A DNA stretch of 64,000 nt from JBGAHD01 sp044226395 (GTDB lineage: Bacteria; Pseudomonadota; Gammaproteobacteria; Xanthomonadales; Ahniellaceae), in assembly GCA_044226395.1 (NCBI GenBank), contig JBGAHD010000006.1, forward strand, positions 1 to 64,000. The letters run 5' to 3'. Numbering within the stretch: position 1 is the first letter of the stretch; every line of letters starts with the position of its first letter. Made by a program: the position numbers and the translations under genes. Under the pieces are notes generated by a model. It had not been told where the DNA came from. It did not search any database and worked only from the letters and a program-made list of their open reading frames with translations. Below are positions 41,612-50,683 of the stretch, piece by piece.

Positions 41612-42901
41612 TCAGAGATAAGCCGCGCGATGATTCAAGCGGCGCGCGCCGATGACCAGGCACAGCGCGCCGACACCGAGCAGCACCGCGAGCGCGGGCA
41701 CCATCTCGACGAAGGAAAAGTCGCGCCACAAGGCGCCTTCGAGCGCAAGACTGGCCCAATGCATCGGACTGAAATTGCCGACCGCGCTCATCCACGCCGG
41801 CATCGCGAACGACGGCACCATGCCGCCACCGAACAACATCAAGGGCAGCAAAGCCGCCCAACCCGCGCCGGACACGGCCTGCGGCGAACGGCCGAGCCCC
41901 GCGATCAGCATCATCATGCCGGTGAATGCGAACGCGCACGCCAGCAAGGCGAGCCCGAGCAAGGGCCACGACGTCGGCCGCACGCCAAACACCACCACGG
42001 CGAGCCCCATCATCAACACGCCGAGCACCGCGATGGCGATGAAGCACGCCAAGCCCTTGCCCAGCAGGATCATGCCGGGGCTCATCGGACTCGCGTACAA
42101 GCGCAGCAAGGTGCCCTGCATGCGCTCGAGCACCAGCGAGGTGGCGAAGCTCATCAGGCAGCCGATCATGCCCCACAACAAGCCTTGCGGAAACGTCAGC
42201 GCGAAGCTGTTCTTGGGGCCGGCGCGTTGACGCTCGACGGATTGGAATTCGACGCGCATCGGCGACCAACTCGCCGACGCTTCGTCCTGGCCCGATGCAC
42301 CCGAGTTGCCGGGAGCAATCCGCGATAGATCCGGCACGGCCTCGAGCGAATCGAACAAACGCGTCAGCGATTCGCGCTCGTCCCCGGGCAGACCGTTGAC
42401 CTGCTCGCGCGCGCGCGCCAACCAAGCGCTGCCGCGCGGCGCGCTCATCATGCCGACCATGCGCTCGCCGGCCAGGCGTTGCAGCATGCCGCTCAACATC
42501 GCCTGCTCGGCCTTGCGACTGGGATCGACGACGACTTGCACGCTGGCCGTCTCGCCGAAAAACAAATTGCCCGACAACTGACCGAAGCCCGCGGGAATCA
42601 CCACCACGGCCGTGCGCTTGCCAGTGCGCACGAGTTCGCGCCCGGCCTGCGCGTCGGTGGCGACATCGACGTCGAGTTCGGTCAGGGCCTGCAAGCGCCG
42701 CTGAAAATCGCGCGAGGCCTCGCTCGCGTCTTGATCGACCACGGCCACGCGCGGCTTGGAATTGCCACCGCCACCGCCGCCGAACACGAGACCGAACAGC
42801 ACGGCCACGATCAAAGGCCAGCCGAGCACGAAGAACAGCCCGCCGCGATCGCGCGCGAGCAGACGCAGATCCTTGATGGCGAGCGCGGTGACGGCGGACA
42901 T
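41612..42901 (-). CDS. ABC-2 type exporter permease
   Basis: This is a 429-residue membrane subunit of an ABC exporter. One membrane span at the N-terminus (GLFFVLGWPLIVAVLFGLVF) is followed by a large extracytoplasmic domain (about 45-235) and five more spans near the C-terminus, the layout of YhhJ/DrrB-like ABC-2 permeases. SFATSLVLERMQGTLLRLY and ASPMSPGMILLGK are the typical ABC-2 cytoplasmic segment. Its ATPase gene lies three bases upstream. The substrate is unknown; drugs or lipids are typical for the family. Confidence 0.88.
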   Translation of the reverse strand: MSAVTALAIKDLRLLARDRGGLFFVLGWPLIVAVLFGLVFGGGGGGNSKPRVAVVDQDASEASRDFQRRLQALTELDVDVATDAQAGRELVRTGKRTAVVVIPAGFGQLSGNLFFGETASVQVVVDPSRKAEQAMLSGMLQRLAGERMVGMMSAPRGSAWLARAREQVNGLPGDERESLTRLFDSLEAVPDLSRIAPGNSGASGQDEASASWSPMRVEFQSVERQRAGPKNSFALTFPQGLLWGMIGCLMSFATSLVLERMQGTLLRLYASPMSPGMILLGKGLACFIAIAVLGVLMMGLAVVVFGVRPTSWPLLGLALLACAFAFTGMMMLIAGLGRSPQAVSGAGWAALLPLMLFGGGMVPSFAMPAWMSAVGNFSPMHWASLALEGALWRDFSFVEMVPALAVLLGVGALCLVIGARRLNHRAAYL

Positions 42902-42904
42902 GGC

Positions 42905-43747
42905 TCAATCCCTCAGCGAACGACCGGTCAGATGCAGGAACACCTGCTCCAACCGCGGTCGAATCAGTTGGAATTCCTCGATCGGCGCCTCGCGCGCGGC
43001 GCCGTTGAGCGCGCCGATCGCATCATCGGTCTCGATGCGTCGCTCGGCGCCGTGCTGACGCACGATCAAAGTCGAGGCACCGCCATGCGCGGCGATCAGG
43101 CGCGGCGGCGTGTCGACGGCGAGCAAGAGACCGCGATCGACGATGCCGACGCGATCGCACAGACGCTCGGCTTCTTCCATGTAGTGGGTGGTGTAGACGA
43201 CCGTCTTGCCGCGCGCGCGCAAGGCTTCGACATTGTCGAAGATGGCATTGCGCGATTGCGGATCGACGCCGACGGTGGGCTCGTCGAGCAAGATCAGATC
43301 CGGATCGTGCACGATGGCGCAAGCGATGTTCAGACGCCGCTGCATGCCGCCGGAAAAACCGCTGACGCGATCGTGCTGACGATCGTTGAGGCGCACGAAG
43401 TCGAGCGCGGCGTCGACGCGCGATTCGCGTTCGGCCTTGGCGACGCCGTAAACCTCGGCGTAGAAGCGAAGGTTCTCGCGCGCGGTGAGTTCCAGATACA
43501 AGGCCAGACTCTGCGGCGCGATGCCGATACGCGCGCGCACGCGCCGCTCCGTGGGCGTGCCGTCGAGCACGCGCACCTCGCCGCGATCGGGCGTGACCAG
43601 ACCGATCAGGCAATTCATCGTGGTCGACTTGCCCGCGCCATTGGGCCCGAGCAGACCGAAGACTTCGCCGGCGCGGACCTCGAGATCGAGGCCATCGAGC
43701 GCGACGACCTCGCCGAAACGCTTGTACAGCTGGCGGACGCTGATCAT
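42905..43747 (-). CDS. ABC transporter ATP-binding protein
   Basis: This is the 280-residue ATPase of the exporter. Walker A is GPNGAGKST near residue 35-43. The signature is FSGGMQRRLNIACAI and Walker B is LILLDEPTVGVDP. The switch His is in TVVYTTHYMEEAE. The C-terminal 50 residues (TLIVRQHGAERRIET, LEQVFLHLTGRSLRD) are the regulatory tail of DrrA/CcmA-like proteins. It lies directly before the permease gene, with three bases between them, and 83 bases after the arginase gene's stop. Confidence 0.92.
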   Translation of the reverse strand: MISVRQLYKRFGEVVALDGLDLEVRAGEVFGLLGPNGAGKSTTMNCLIGLVTPDRGEVRVLDGTPTERRVRARIGIAPQSLALYLELTARENLRFYAEVYGVAKAERESRVDAALDFVRLNDRQHDRVSGFSGGMQRRLNIACAIVHDPDLILLDEPTVGVDPQSRNAIFDNVEALRARGKTVVYTTHYMEEAERLCDRVGIVDRGLLLAVDTPPRLIAAHGGASTLIVRQHGAERRIETDDAIGALNGAAREAPIEEFQLIRPRLEQVFLHLTGRSLRD

Positions 43748-43830
43748 GCGCGCAGCATCGAGCCGCGCGCGGTCACGGGCAAGTGACAGTAGTCACCAAA
43801 TACGCGAACGGGCGCGCGGAAACGCGAGCA

Positions 43831-44751
43831 TCAGTCGCGCATCAAGGTCGATTTGCCGAACAGACTCTCGACCAGGTCGACCGCCAGCGCGGCGGTTTTG
43901 TTGCGCACGTCGAAGGCGGGATTGAGTTCGACGATGTCGAGCGAGCCCATGGCGCCAGTGTCGGCGATCATTTCCATCACCAGCTGCGCTTCGCGATAGT
44001 TGGGTCCGCCAGGCACTGTGGTGCCGACGCCGGGCGCGATCTCGGGATCGAGAAAATCGACGTCGAAGCTCACGTGCACGTGGGTATTGGCGTCGACGTC
44101 GGCGAGCGCTTCCTCGATCGCGCGCTTCATGCCGATCTCGTCGATGTAGCGCATGTCGTAGATGTCGAGGTTTTGCTCGCGCACCAAGCGCTTCTCGCCC
44201 GGATCGACCGAGCGAATGCCGATCTGCCGCACTTCGCTCGAGCGCAGCACCGGCGACCAGCCGCCCAGGTGCGTCAGCGCCTGCGGACCGATGCCACACA
44301 GGCACGCGACCGGCATGCCGTGGATGTTGCCCGAGGGCGTGATCGCGCTGGTATTGAAATCGGCGTGCGCGTCGAGCCACAGCACGAGCAGACGCTTGCC
44401 GCGCTCGCGACACCAGGTCGCGGCCGCGGTGATCGAACCGATGCCCAGACTATGATCGCCGCCGAGCATGATCGGCAGGCGCCCGGCCGAGAGTTCGCCG
44501 TACACGGCATTGAGCACGGCGCGATTCCACGCCGCCACTTCGGAAAGATGCCGATAGCCTTCGGTCGGCGGCAGCCAGGGATTCATCGGGCCCGAGAGAT
44601 TGCCGCGATCGAGCACGTCGAGGCCACGTTCGCGCAGCGCGTTGACCAGGCCCGCGACGCGCAGGGCTTCGGGGCCCATCGAGGCGCCGCGATGACCGGC
44701 GCCAATGTCGGTGGGCACGCCGATGAGTGTGACGGCACGGGCGGTGTTCAT
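43831..44751 (-). CDS. rocF: Arginase
   Basis: The enzyme hydrolyses arginine to ornithine and urea with a dinuclear Mn site. From ATG 44751 it has 306 residues, the family norm. The metal motifs are all present: LGGDHSLGIGS, WLDAHADFNT and SFDVDFLDPEIAPGVGT. The second-shell SGNIHGMPVA is typical of arginase rather than agmatinase. The gene appears monocistronic, and 79 bases separate it from the upstream Hpt-receiver gene. An upstream extension that would overlap that gene is rejected. Confidence 0.93.
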   Translation of the reverse strand: MNTARAVTLIGVPTDIGAGHRGASMGPEALRVAGLVNALRERGLDVLDRGNLSGPMNPWLPPTEGYRHLSEVAAWNRAVLNAVYGELSAGRLPIMLGGDHSLGIGSITAAATWCRERGKRLLVLWLDAHADFNTSAITPSGNIHGMPVACLCGIGPQALTHLGGWSPVLRSSEVRQIGIRSVDPGEKRLVREQNLDIYDMRYIDEIGMKRAIEEALADVDANTHVHVSFDVDFLDPEIAPGVGTTVPGGPNYREAQLVMEMIADTGAMGSLDIVELNPAFDVRNKTAALAVDLVESLFGKSTLMRD

Positions 44752-44830
44752 GCGGACCTCGTCGCGGTGTTCCGATGCCGTCGCCGGCCGGGGGCGCAAG
44801 GATAACGGCTGCGCCGTGGCGCGCGTAGCC

Positions 44831-45604
44831 TCAACGCCGATGCTGCGCGGTGGCGACGATCTGACGCAGCACTTCGGCCAGATCGGCCGGCGCGATCGAT
44901 TTGCGCAGCACCGCGGCGAAGCCCGCGTCCATCGCGGTCTGGCGCGGCACGGGTCCGCCGTCGACGGTGAGGCAAACCTTTGGAATGCCGGCGAACTCGG
45001 GCACATCGCGCAGCAGTCGGCTCAATTCGACGCCGGTGTGCGGCTCCAGCCAGAAATCGATCAGCAGCACGTCGGGCAGTTCCAGCACGAGTTCCGACTG
45101 CAGGGCATGGCGATCGGAGACCGTGCGCACGCGCAGGCCTTCGCGCGCCAGGGCCTCGCGCCAGCTCGCGGCCTGTTCGGGATCGTCCTCGACGTAGAGC
45201 ACGTACAGCGTGCGATCGGGCACGGGCGTGGGCAGTTCGGCGGAGACATCGCCCGCGCGCGCGTCGCGACAGGCGCGGCGCAGCGCGCGCAGCAGCAGTT
45301 CGGTGCCGGGCGCGACGGTGATGTTGAGTTGCGCCAACGGTTCGCGCAGGGCTTCGATCTCGGCGTCCCAGCGCAGCAGGAACTCGTCGACGCCTTGCGC
45401 GTGCTGCGCGATGTCGCTCAAGCCATAGGCGCCGGCCGAGCCGGCGAGGCGATGAATCAGGGCGTGAAACTCGGCCTTGGCCTGCGTGTCCGAGGGTCGC
45501 GCCAGCCATTGCTCCCAGGCCAGGGACAAAGCGCTCAACTTGTCCGGCAATGACGCCGCGTAGCGATTGAGCAGGGCGTTGGACGATAGCTCGCGATCGT
45601 TCAT
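44831..45604 (-). CDS. Hpt-receiver two-component protein
   Basis: The protein has 257 residues. The N-terminal domain (1-115) is a histidine phosphotransfer domain with His51 in HRLAGSAGAYG. The C-terminal domain (130-257) is a receiver with acidic residues at 140-141 (YVEDDP), phosphoacceptor Asp183 (LLIDFWLE), the Thr in CLTVDGG and a Lys in VLRKSIAP. There is no output domain and no kinase gene nearby, so it must be a relay between other proteins. ATG 45604 avoids overlap with the tRNA gene 36 bases upstream. Confidence 0.88.
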   Translation of the reverse strand: MNDRELSSNALLNRYAASLPDKLSALSLAWEQWLARPSDTQAKAEFHALIHRLAGSAGAYGLSDIAQHAQGVDEFLLRWDAEIEALREPLAQLNITVAPGTELLLRALRRACRDARAGDVSAELPTPVPDRTLYVLYVEDDPEQAASWREALAREGLRVRTVSDRHALQSELVLELPDVLLIDFWLEPHTGVELSRLLRDVPEFAGIPKVCLTVDGGPVPRQTAMDAGFAAVLRKSIAPADLAEVLRQIVATAQHRR

Positions 45605-45639
45605 GGGGCGACTGCGCCTCCGGACGACGCAGAAAACGG

Positions 45640-45715
45640 TGGTGCTGGCAGTCAGACTCGAACTGACGGCCTGCCGCTTACAAGGCGGCTGCTCTACCAA
45701 CTGAGCTATGCCAGC
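45640..45715 (-). tRNA. tRNA-Thr (anticodon TGT)
   Basis: On the minus strand the 76-base sequence folds as a complete cloverleaf. The acceptor stem GCTGGCA/TGCCAGC and the D-arm GCTC-AGTTGGTA-GAGC are present. The anticodon arm has loop CTTGTAA, giving anticodon TGT, and the T-arm is GTCAG-TTCGAGT-CTGAC. The discriminator is A and CCA is encoded. It reads codon ACA and, by wobble, other Thr codons. It lies 42 bases after the SPOR gene on the same strand. Confidence 0.96.
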
Positions 45716-45757
45716 AGTGCGTCGATTCTAGCCACGTTGGCGCATCGGCGTAAAAAA

Positions 45758-46423
45758 TTAGAAGCAGGTGATGACGCGTTCGCCGATGTCGTACATGTCC
45801 GGCAGCTTGTCGTGCCAGTTGAAGGTCGAGTCGGGGCCGACGGCGAAGTCGATCCAATACACCGGCAGTTGTTCCGTGCGCTCGGTGATCGCGGGCGTGA
45901 AGCCCAGGGCCGCGATCTCGGCGCGTCGGCGCTCGGCGTTGTTGCGATCCTTGAACACGCCCAGCGAAATGGTGTTCTGCTGCGCGCCAGCGGTGACCAC
46001 GTAGTAGTCGCGCACGCCGCGGCCGTAGAGTTGCCGGGCGATGCCGAGCGCTTCCTCGCGCGTGGCCGGTGCGGGCAAAAACACCAGCCAGCCGCGCGAT
46101 TGCCGGGTCTGCGCTTCGCGCGATTGCAGGCGCTTGACCGAGGGCGTGAGCGCGTTGGTGGCGCGACGCACGTCGCTTTGCGAGGGAAACGGGCCGATGC
46201 TGACGCACTTGTCGCGGCCGGCCTCGGCGGTGGACTCGGGCGCCTCGGCCATCTCGGCCACGGCGTCGGCGGGCGCGTCGCGCTCGGCCAGCAGGACCAG
46301 GGGCGCCACGCCCGGGTCGGTCGCGGGCAGGGTCGGTCCGGCCTGTCGCGGCGTCACCGCGATCCAGGCCGCGACGCCGACATTGGCCGCGAGCACCAGC
46401 AGGAAGAGCAATCTCAAAAACAT
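45758..46423 (-). CDS. SPOR-domain membrane protein
   Basis: The protein has 221 residues. An N-terminal membrane anchor (LRLLFLLVLAANVGVAAWIA) is followed by an Ala/Glu/Pro linker and two SPOR-like regions. The first is CVSIGPFPSQSDVRRA with WLVFLP. The second is NTISLGVFKDRNNAERR with YWIDFAV. SPOR domains bind denuded peptidoglycan at the division site, so a role in cell division or wall turnover is likely. It lies 51 bases after coaX and may be the last coding gene of the fakAB-plsY-birA-coaX operon. Confidence 0.85.
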   Translation of the reverse strand: MFLRLLFLLVLAANVGVAAWIAVTPRQAGPTLPATDPGVAPLVLLAERDAPADAVAEMAEAPESTAEAGRDKCVSIGPFPSQSDVRRATNALTPSVKRLQSREAQTRQSRGWLVFLPAPATREEALGIARQLYGRGVRDYYVVTAGAQQNTISLGVFKDRNNAERRRAEIAALGFTPAITERTEQLPVYWIDFAVGPDSTFNWHDKLPDMYDIGERVITCF

Positions 46424-46474
46424 CGGGGGATGGCGACTTGTCCCGGCGCGGTCGGCGCCCGTGCGCGCAGTTTA

Positions 46475-47236
46475 TCAGGCCCGCGCCGTCGTCCCCGACA
46501 TCAGGGCCGCGTAGCGCGCCAGGCCGTCGAGCACGAGTTCGGGCCGCGTCTCGCAGGGTCGACGCAACAGATCCGCGAGCACCGGCGCGTCGCCGCCGTG
46601 CAGGACGATCTTCGGGGGCGAACCGTGGGTGTCCCCAAGTCGGTCGTGCACGCGCTCGACCAGGCCCGCGAGCGCCTGCCAGCAGCCCGACCACAAGGCC
46701 TCTTCCGTGCCGCGGCCGAGTTCGACCAGCTCGGGCTGCGCGCGCCAGGCGACGCGCGCGGTGGTGGCGAGCACGGCATCGCGCATGGGCACGGCGGTCG
46801 GTGCGATCAGGCCACCGAGATGCTGACCGTCGGCGTCCATGGCATCGAGCGCGAGCGCGGTGCCGACGCCGACGCTCAACACGGCCTCGGCGCGCTCGCG
46901 CAGCGCCACGAGCGCGAGAAAGCGATCGACGCCCATGCGCGCGGGTTCGTGATACGCCACGCGCACGCCGCAGCCCTCGCTCGGCGTGAGCAGACGATGC
47001 TGGCGCAGATCCGGCCAAAGGCCCGCGAGTCGTTGCTGCAACAGATCGGCCAGCTCGATCGAACCGACCGCGGCCAGCCACAAGGCGGTCGGGCGCGGCG
47101 TGTCCGCGAGCGCGGCGAGCAGTTGTTCGGGCGCGCGCGGATCGGCATGCGCGATGGCGCCACCGGGATGGCGTCCGCGCGCGTCGGACCAAGCCCATTT
47201 GAAGCGCGTATTGCCCAGATCGATTAGCAGATTCAC
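46475..47236 (-). CDS. coaX: Type III pantothenate kinase
   Basis: The enzyme phosphorylates pantothenate, the first step of CoA synthesis. The 253-residue protein has the ASKHA-fold N-terminal motif LLIDLGNTRFKWAW, the substrate block RMGVDRFLALVALR, and VGTALALDAMDADGQHLGG with LIAP. The type III enzyme is not inhibited by CoA in known cases. Its ATG overlaps the birA stop by four bases. The pairing birA-coaX is common in this group of bacteria. Confidence 0.9.
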   Translation of the reverse strand: MNLLIDLGNTRFKWAWSDARGRHPGGAIAHADPRAPEQLLAALADTPRPTALWLAAVGSIELADLLQQRLAGLWPDLRQHRLLTPSEGCGVRVAYHEPARMGVDRFLALVALRERAEAVLSVGVGTALALDAMDADGQHLGGLIAPTAVPMRDAVLATTARVAWRAQPELVELGRGTEEALWSGCWQALAGLVERVHDRLGDTHGSPPKIVLHGGDAPVLADLLRRPCETRPELVLDGLARYAALMSGTTARA

Positions 47237-48219
47237 GAACGGTCCCCGGCGCGCACGCTGACTTCGGCGCTGGCGAGCGCATGTTCGCGACCTTCGTCGT
47301 CGCGCACGCGCAGTCTACCGAGTTCATCGATGCCGATGGCATGGCCACGCCAGTGCGTGGTGGGTTCGATCACGTCGACCAGACGACCCGCGAGGGCATC
47401 GTGTTGCGCGAATTCGGCGAGGGTGGCCGCGGCGCCTTCGCGCTCGAAGCGCGTGAGTTCGCCAACCAAGGCATCGAGTAAGCGACCCGCGATGAGCGAA
47501 CGTTCGGGCAAGTCTTCGGCCATCACGGTCGCGAGATCGCACCACGGTTGATCAATTTGCTCACCCACCGCGGATGGCATGCGCAGATTGAGCCCCACGC
47601 CGATCACCGCGTGACAAGGCCCATTCCACTCGCCACCGACTTCGACCAGGATGCCGGCGAGCTTGCGTCCAGCCACGACGAGATCATTGGGCCACTTCAC
47701 CGCGACATCGGTCGCGCCGAGTTCGCGCAGCCGACGCGAAAGCGCGATGCCGACGATCAAGCTCAAGCCGGCGAGCGCGCTAAGGCCCGTGTCGAAACGC
47801 CACAGCAGCGAGAAATACAGATTCGCGCCCAACGGCGATTGCCACGCGCGACCGCGTCGACCACGCCCCGCGCTCTGGCGTTCGGCGAAGCAGACTTGTC
47901 CGCCCGGTTCGCCGCGCGCGGCGCGACGCAGCAGCTCGCTGCTGGTCGAATCGATTTCGAAGGCGACGTCGAGCGTGGCGAGACGCCGCGCGCGCGAGGG
48001 CGTCATCGCGGCGCGGATCGCGCCCGCGTCGAGCAATTGCACGGGCTCGCGCAATCGATAGCCGGCGCCGGCGGCGGCATCGATCGCGACGCCGAGTCCG
48101 CGCAGTCGCGTGATCTGCTTCCACACGGCCGCGCGCGTCACGCCCAGTTGTTCGGCCAAGGCCTGACCGGAAATTTCGCGCGCGCGCGTAAGCGCGGCCA
48201 GCACCTCGCGCGTGCTCAC
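47233..48219 (-). CDS. birA: Biotin-protein ligase / biotin operon repressor BirA
   Basis: The protein biotinylates acetyl-CoA carboxylase carrier protein and represses biotin genes. From GTG 48219 it has 328 residues. The N-terminal helix-turn-helix is SGQALAEQLGVTRAAVWKQI. The catalytic domain has GRGRRGRAWQSP (biotinyl-AMP loop), NLYFSLLW, VKWPNDLVVAGRKLAGIL and a small C-terminal beta domain. Both ends overlap neighbours by four bases (plsY before, coaX after). The HTH means it can act as a regulator as well as a ligase. Confidence 0.93.
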   Translation of the reverse strand: MSTREVLAALTRAREISGQALAEQLGVTRAAVWKQITRLRGLGVAIDAAAGAGYRLREPVQLLDAGAIRAAMTPSRARRLATLDVAFEIDSTSSELLRRAARGEPGGQVCFAERQSAGRGRRGRAWQSPLGANLYFSLLWRFDTGLSALAGLSLIVGIALSRRLRELGATDVAVKWPNDLVVAGRKLAGILVEVGGEWNGPCHAVIGVGLNLRMPSAVGEQIDQPWCDLATVMAEDLPERSLIAGRLLDALVGELTRFEREGAAATLAEFAQHDALAGRLVDVIEPTTHWRGHAIGIDELGRLRVRDDEGREHALASAEVSVRAGDRS

Positions 48220-48875
48220 GGCCGCGCGCCGCGCGCGCCGAACCAGCGCGCGAACACCCGCGCGCGCTCGAAGCGCAGTTCCTCGCCGCGCCACAAGCGC
48301 CGCAGATTGAGCCGATGCGTGAACACGATCAGCACGGCCACGGCGAGGGCAAACGCGAGCATCGGCCAGCGCGTCGCATCATCGGCGAGCCACCACGCCA
48401 GTGGGGGCAACAACAGTCCCGCGACCACGGTGCTCAAGCCGACATAGCCCGTGCTGATCAGCACCAGCACCCAGGCCACGAACAAGGGCGGCACCGCGCC
48501 AATCATCAGCACACCCACCGCGCCCACCAACACGGCCGCGCCCTTGCCGCCGCGAAAACCAAAGAACACCGGATAGATGTGACCGAGCGCACACGCGTAC
48601 GCGCAAACCAAACCCTGCACCACCGGCGCGAGCCCTTCGATCGTCGGTGGACACCAGCCCAGCGCGGCGCCGAGCACGCCCTTGCCGACATCAATCAGCA
48701 CCACGCCCAGCGCGAACTTCCAGCCTTGCGTGCGAAAGGCATTGGTGCCGCCGGCATTGCCGCTGCCGAGCTGGCGAATGTCGACGCCACGAAAGCGGCC
48801 TAGCAACAAACTGCCCGACAGCGACCCCAGCAAGTAAGCGACGAGCGCCTTGGCCACGAGCAACGCCCAGATCAC
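48216..48875 (-). CDS. plsY: Acyl-phosphate:glycerol-3-phosphate acyltransferase
   Basis: The enzyme acylates glycerol-3-phosphate at position 1 using acyl-phosphate, in the inner membrane. From GTG 48875 it has 219 residues and about six membrane segments. All three PlsY motifs are visible: YLLGSLSGSLLLGR, QLGSGNAGGTNAFRTQG, and GHIYPVFFGFRGGKG. The overlaps are GTGA at both ends, with the DAK2-DegV gene before it and birA after. Coupling to a gene for acyl-phosphate formation fits its substrate. Confidence 0.94.
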   Translation of the reverse strand: MIWALLVAKALVAYLLGSLSGSLLLGRFRGVDIRQLGSGNAGGTNAFRTQGWKFALGVVLIDVGKGVLGAALGWCPPTIEGLAPVVQGLVCAYACALGHIYPVFFGFRGGKGAAVLVGAVGVLMIGAVPPLFVAWVLVLISTGYVGLSTVVAGLLLPPLAWWLADDATRWPMLAFALAVAVLIVFTHRLNLRRLWRGEELRFERARVFARWFGARGARP

Positions 48876-50683
48876 GGCGTCAACTCCAACGGCACCACTT
48901 CCTGCAGGCCCACGATCAAGGACCCCGGCCCCGCGTGCGCGCCAATGCCGCTGCCGGCATCGATCAACCAGTGCGCGTCGATGTTGTTGGCGCGCGCGCG
49001 CAGCGTGGCGAGCGCGGTCGCGCCGGCCTCGGCGCAATCGCAGTGGCACAGCAGTACGCGATAGCGCTTGGCCGGATCGAGCTTGCGCGCGACGAAGGCG
49101 CCGAAATGCTCGGCGAAATGCTCGCGGCCCCACAAGGCGCCACCGAGACCGAGCTTGCCGTTGTTCTTGACGCGGATCACCACGTGCATGCCGAGCAGCC
49201 TCGACAGCGGCAACGCGAAGCGCGGCGCGCGACCGCCGCGCACGCCATAACTCAAATCGCGAATCGCGCCGAACAACTGCGTGCGCGGAATCATGCGGCG
49301 CACGCGCGCGGCGATGGCTTCGGCATTGAAGCCGGCGGCCGCGGCCGCGGCGGCGTCCATCGCGAGCAGGCCTTGAGCGGCGGCGCCGAGGCGCGAATCG
49401 ATCACCCACGCGCGATCCGTGCTGACGCGCGCGGCGGCGGATTCGCCCGATTGCAGCGTCCCCGACAACGCGCGCGACAGCCCCACGTAGATCAAGCGCT
49501 CGTGATGCGACAACAGAAATTCGAACAGCCGACGAAAATCCCCCGGCGGCGGCTGCGAGGTGCGCGGCGGCACGGGCGAATCGCGCAATTCCGCGAAGAA
49601 CTCGCGCGAGGACAGCGAAACCTTGTCGAGAAAATCGCGCGCGCCGATGCTCACGCGCACCGGCACCAGATGGATATTGAGCCGCTCCATCTCCTCGACC
49701 GGCAGATCTGCGCCGGAATCGGTGACGATGGCCACGCGTGCGCGCGACTGCGCGGCGGATTCGGCCTGCGCGATCATGTCGTCGGCCTTGGCACTGGAGA
49801 CGCGACCAAAGCGCCCGCAGACTTCGAACAACTGCCCCGGATCATCCGTATGCGCGTGCACGCGCACCTTGTCGCGCGTGCCGGCGAGCACGAGGCTGGT
49901 CAAGGGAATCGCCAGCAAGGCGCCCTTGAGCGCGAGGCGATCGACCGGATCGGCGTTGACCATGCACTCGGTGCAATAGCGATGCGTCTCGGCCGTGCCG
50001 TGCAGGATCTGCGCGTCGACGCCGGGAATATGCGCGGGCGCGGTGACTTTCTCGCGCAACGCCGCGCGACCGCGGCGAATGAACTCATCGATGCCCTCGA
50101 GCAGATCGACGAAGCCCATCGCGCCGGCATCGACCACGCCGGCCGCGCGCAACACGGCCAGTTGCTGTGGCGTTTCGCGCAGCGCCACGCGCGCGCGTTC
50201 GACCGCCGCCTCGAAGCTGCGGCGCAGATCGCGCACGCCGCTTTCGACCTGCGTTCGCCATTCGGCGGCGAAGGCCTGGATCACCGACAGGATGGTGCCC
50301 TCGCGCGGCTCGGCCAGCGCTTCGCGCGCGAGGCGCGAACCGATGCCAGCGGCGTCGGCCAAGGCCTGGGCGCTGACCCGGCGTCGGGACAGCAGACCTT
50401 CGCTGACGCCTTGCAGAAATTGCGCGAGTATGGCGCCCGAGTTACCGCGCGCGCCGTCGATGGCCTCGGAGGCCGCGCGCCGCATCAACTCGCCCGCATG
50501 CCCCTGGCGCGCCGGTTGCACGGCGCCGAGCACGGCCGAGAGCGTGAACGCGAGATTGGTCCCCGTGTCGCCATCGGGCACCGGAAAGACATTGATTCGA
50601 TTCAATTCGTCGCGCCGCGCCAGGACGCGGGCGATGCCGGCCAGGAGGGCGCGGCGCAAGCCATAACCCGAAAGCTCCTGCAT
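48872..50683 (-). CDS. Fused DAK2 (FakA-like) and DegV (FakB-like) protein, putative fatty acid kinase
   Basis: The protein has 603 residues from ATG 50683. Residues about 5-200 are a DAK2/DhaL ATP-binding domain with PVPDGDTGTN (34-43) and IDGARGNSGAILAQFL. Residues about 235-310 match the FakA middle domain (HRYCTECMVNA, VRVHAHTDDPGQLFE). From about 315 to the end is a DegV domain with VTDSGADLP, RTSQPPPGDF, and YVGLSRALSGTLQS, which bind a fatty acid in FakB. In Firmicutes, FakA and FakB are separate and make acyl-phosphate. Here they are one chain, directly before plsY with a 4-base overlap. Confidence 0.88.
   Translation of the reverse strand: MQELSGYGLRRALLAGIARVLARRDELNRINVFPVPDGDTGTNLAFTLSAVLGAVQPARQGHAGELMRRAASEAIDGARGNSGAILAQFLQGVSEGLLSRRRVSAQALADAAGIGSRLAREALAEPREGTILSVIQAFAAEWRTQVESGVRDLRRSFEAAVERARVALRETPQQLAVLRAAGVVDAGAMGFVDLLEGIDEFIRRGRAALREKVTAPAHIPGVDAQILHGTAETHRYCTECMVNADPVDRLALKGALLAIPLTSLVLAGTRDKVRVHAHTDDPGQLFEVCGRFGRVSSAKADDMIAQAESAAQSRARVAIVTDSGADLPVEEMERLNIHLVPVRVSIGARDFLDKVSLSSREFFAELRDSPVPPRTSQPPPGDFRRLFEFLLSHHERLIYVGLSRALSGTLQSGESAAARVSTDRAWVIDSRLGAAAQGLLAMDAAAAAAAGFNAEAIAARVRRMIPRTQLFGAIRDLSYGVRGGRAPRFALPLSRLLGMHVVIRVKNNGKLGLGGALWGREHFAEHFGAFVARKLDPAKRYRVLLCHCDCAEAGATALATLRARANNIDAHWLIDAGSGIGAHAGPGSLIVGLQEVVPLELTP

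Noticed and set aside
43831..45006. Longer arginase reading frame overlapping the Hpt-receiver gene
   Set aside because: The extra 85 residues are antisense-like in composition and overlap a well-supported gene. ATG 44751 gives the normal arginase length.
45605..45700. N-terminal extension of the Hpt-receiver protein into the tRNA gene
   Set aside because: The extension would be encoded by the tRNA-Thr sequence itself. ATG 45604 gives a normal Hpt domain start.
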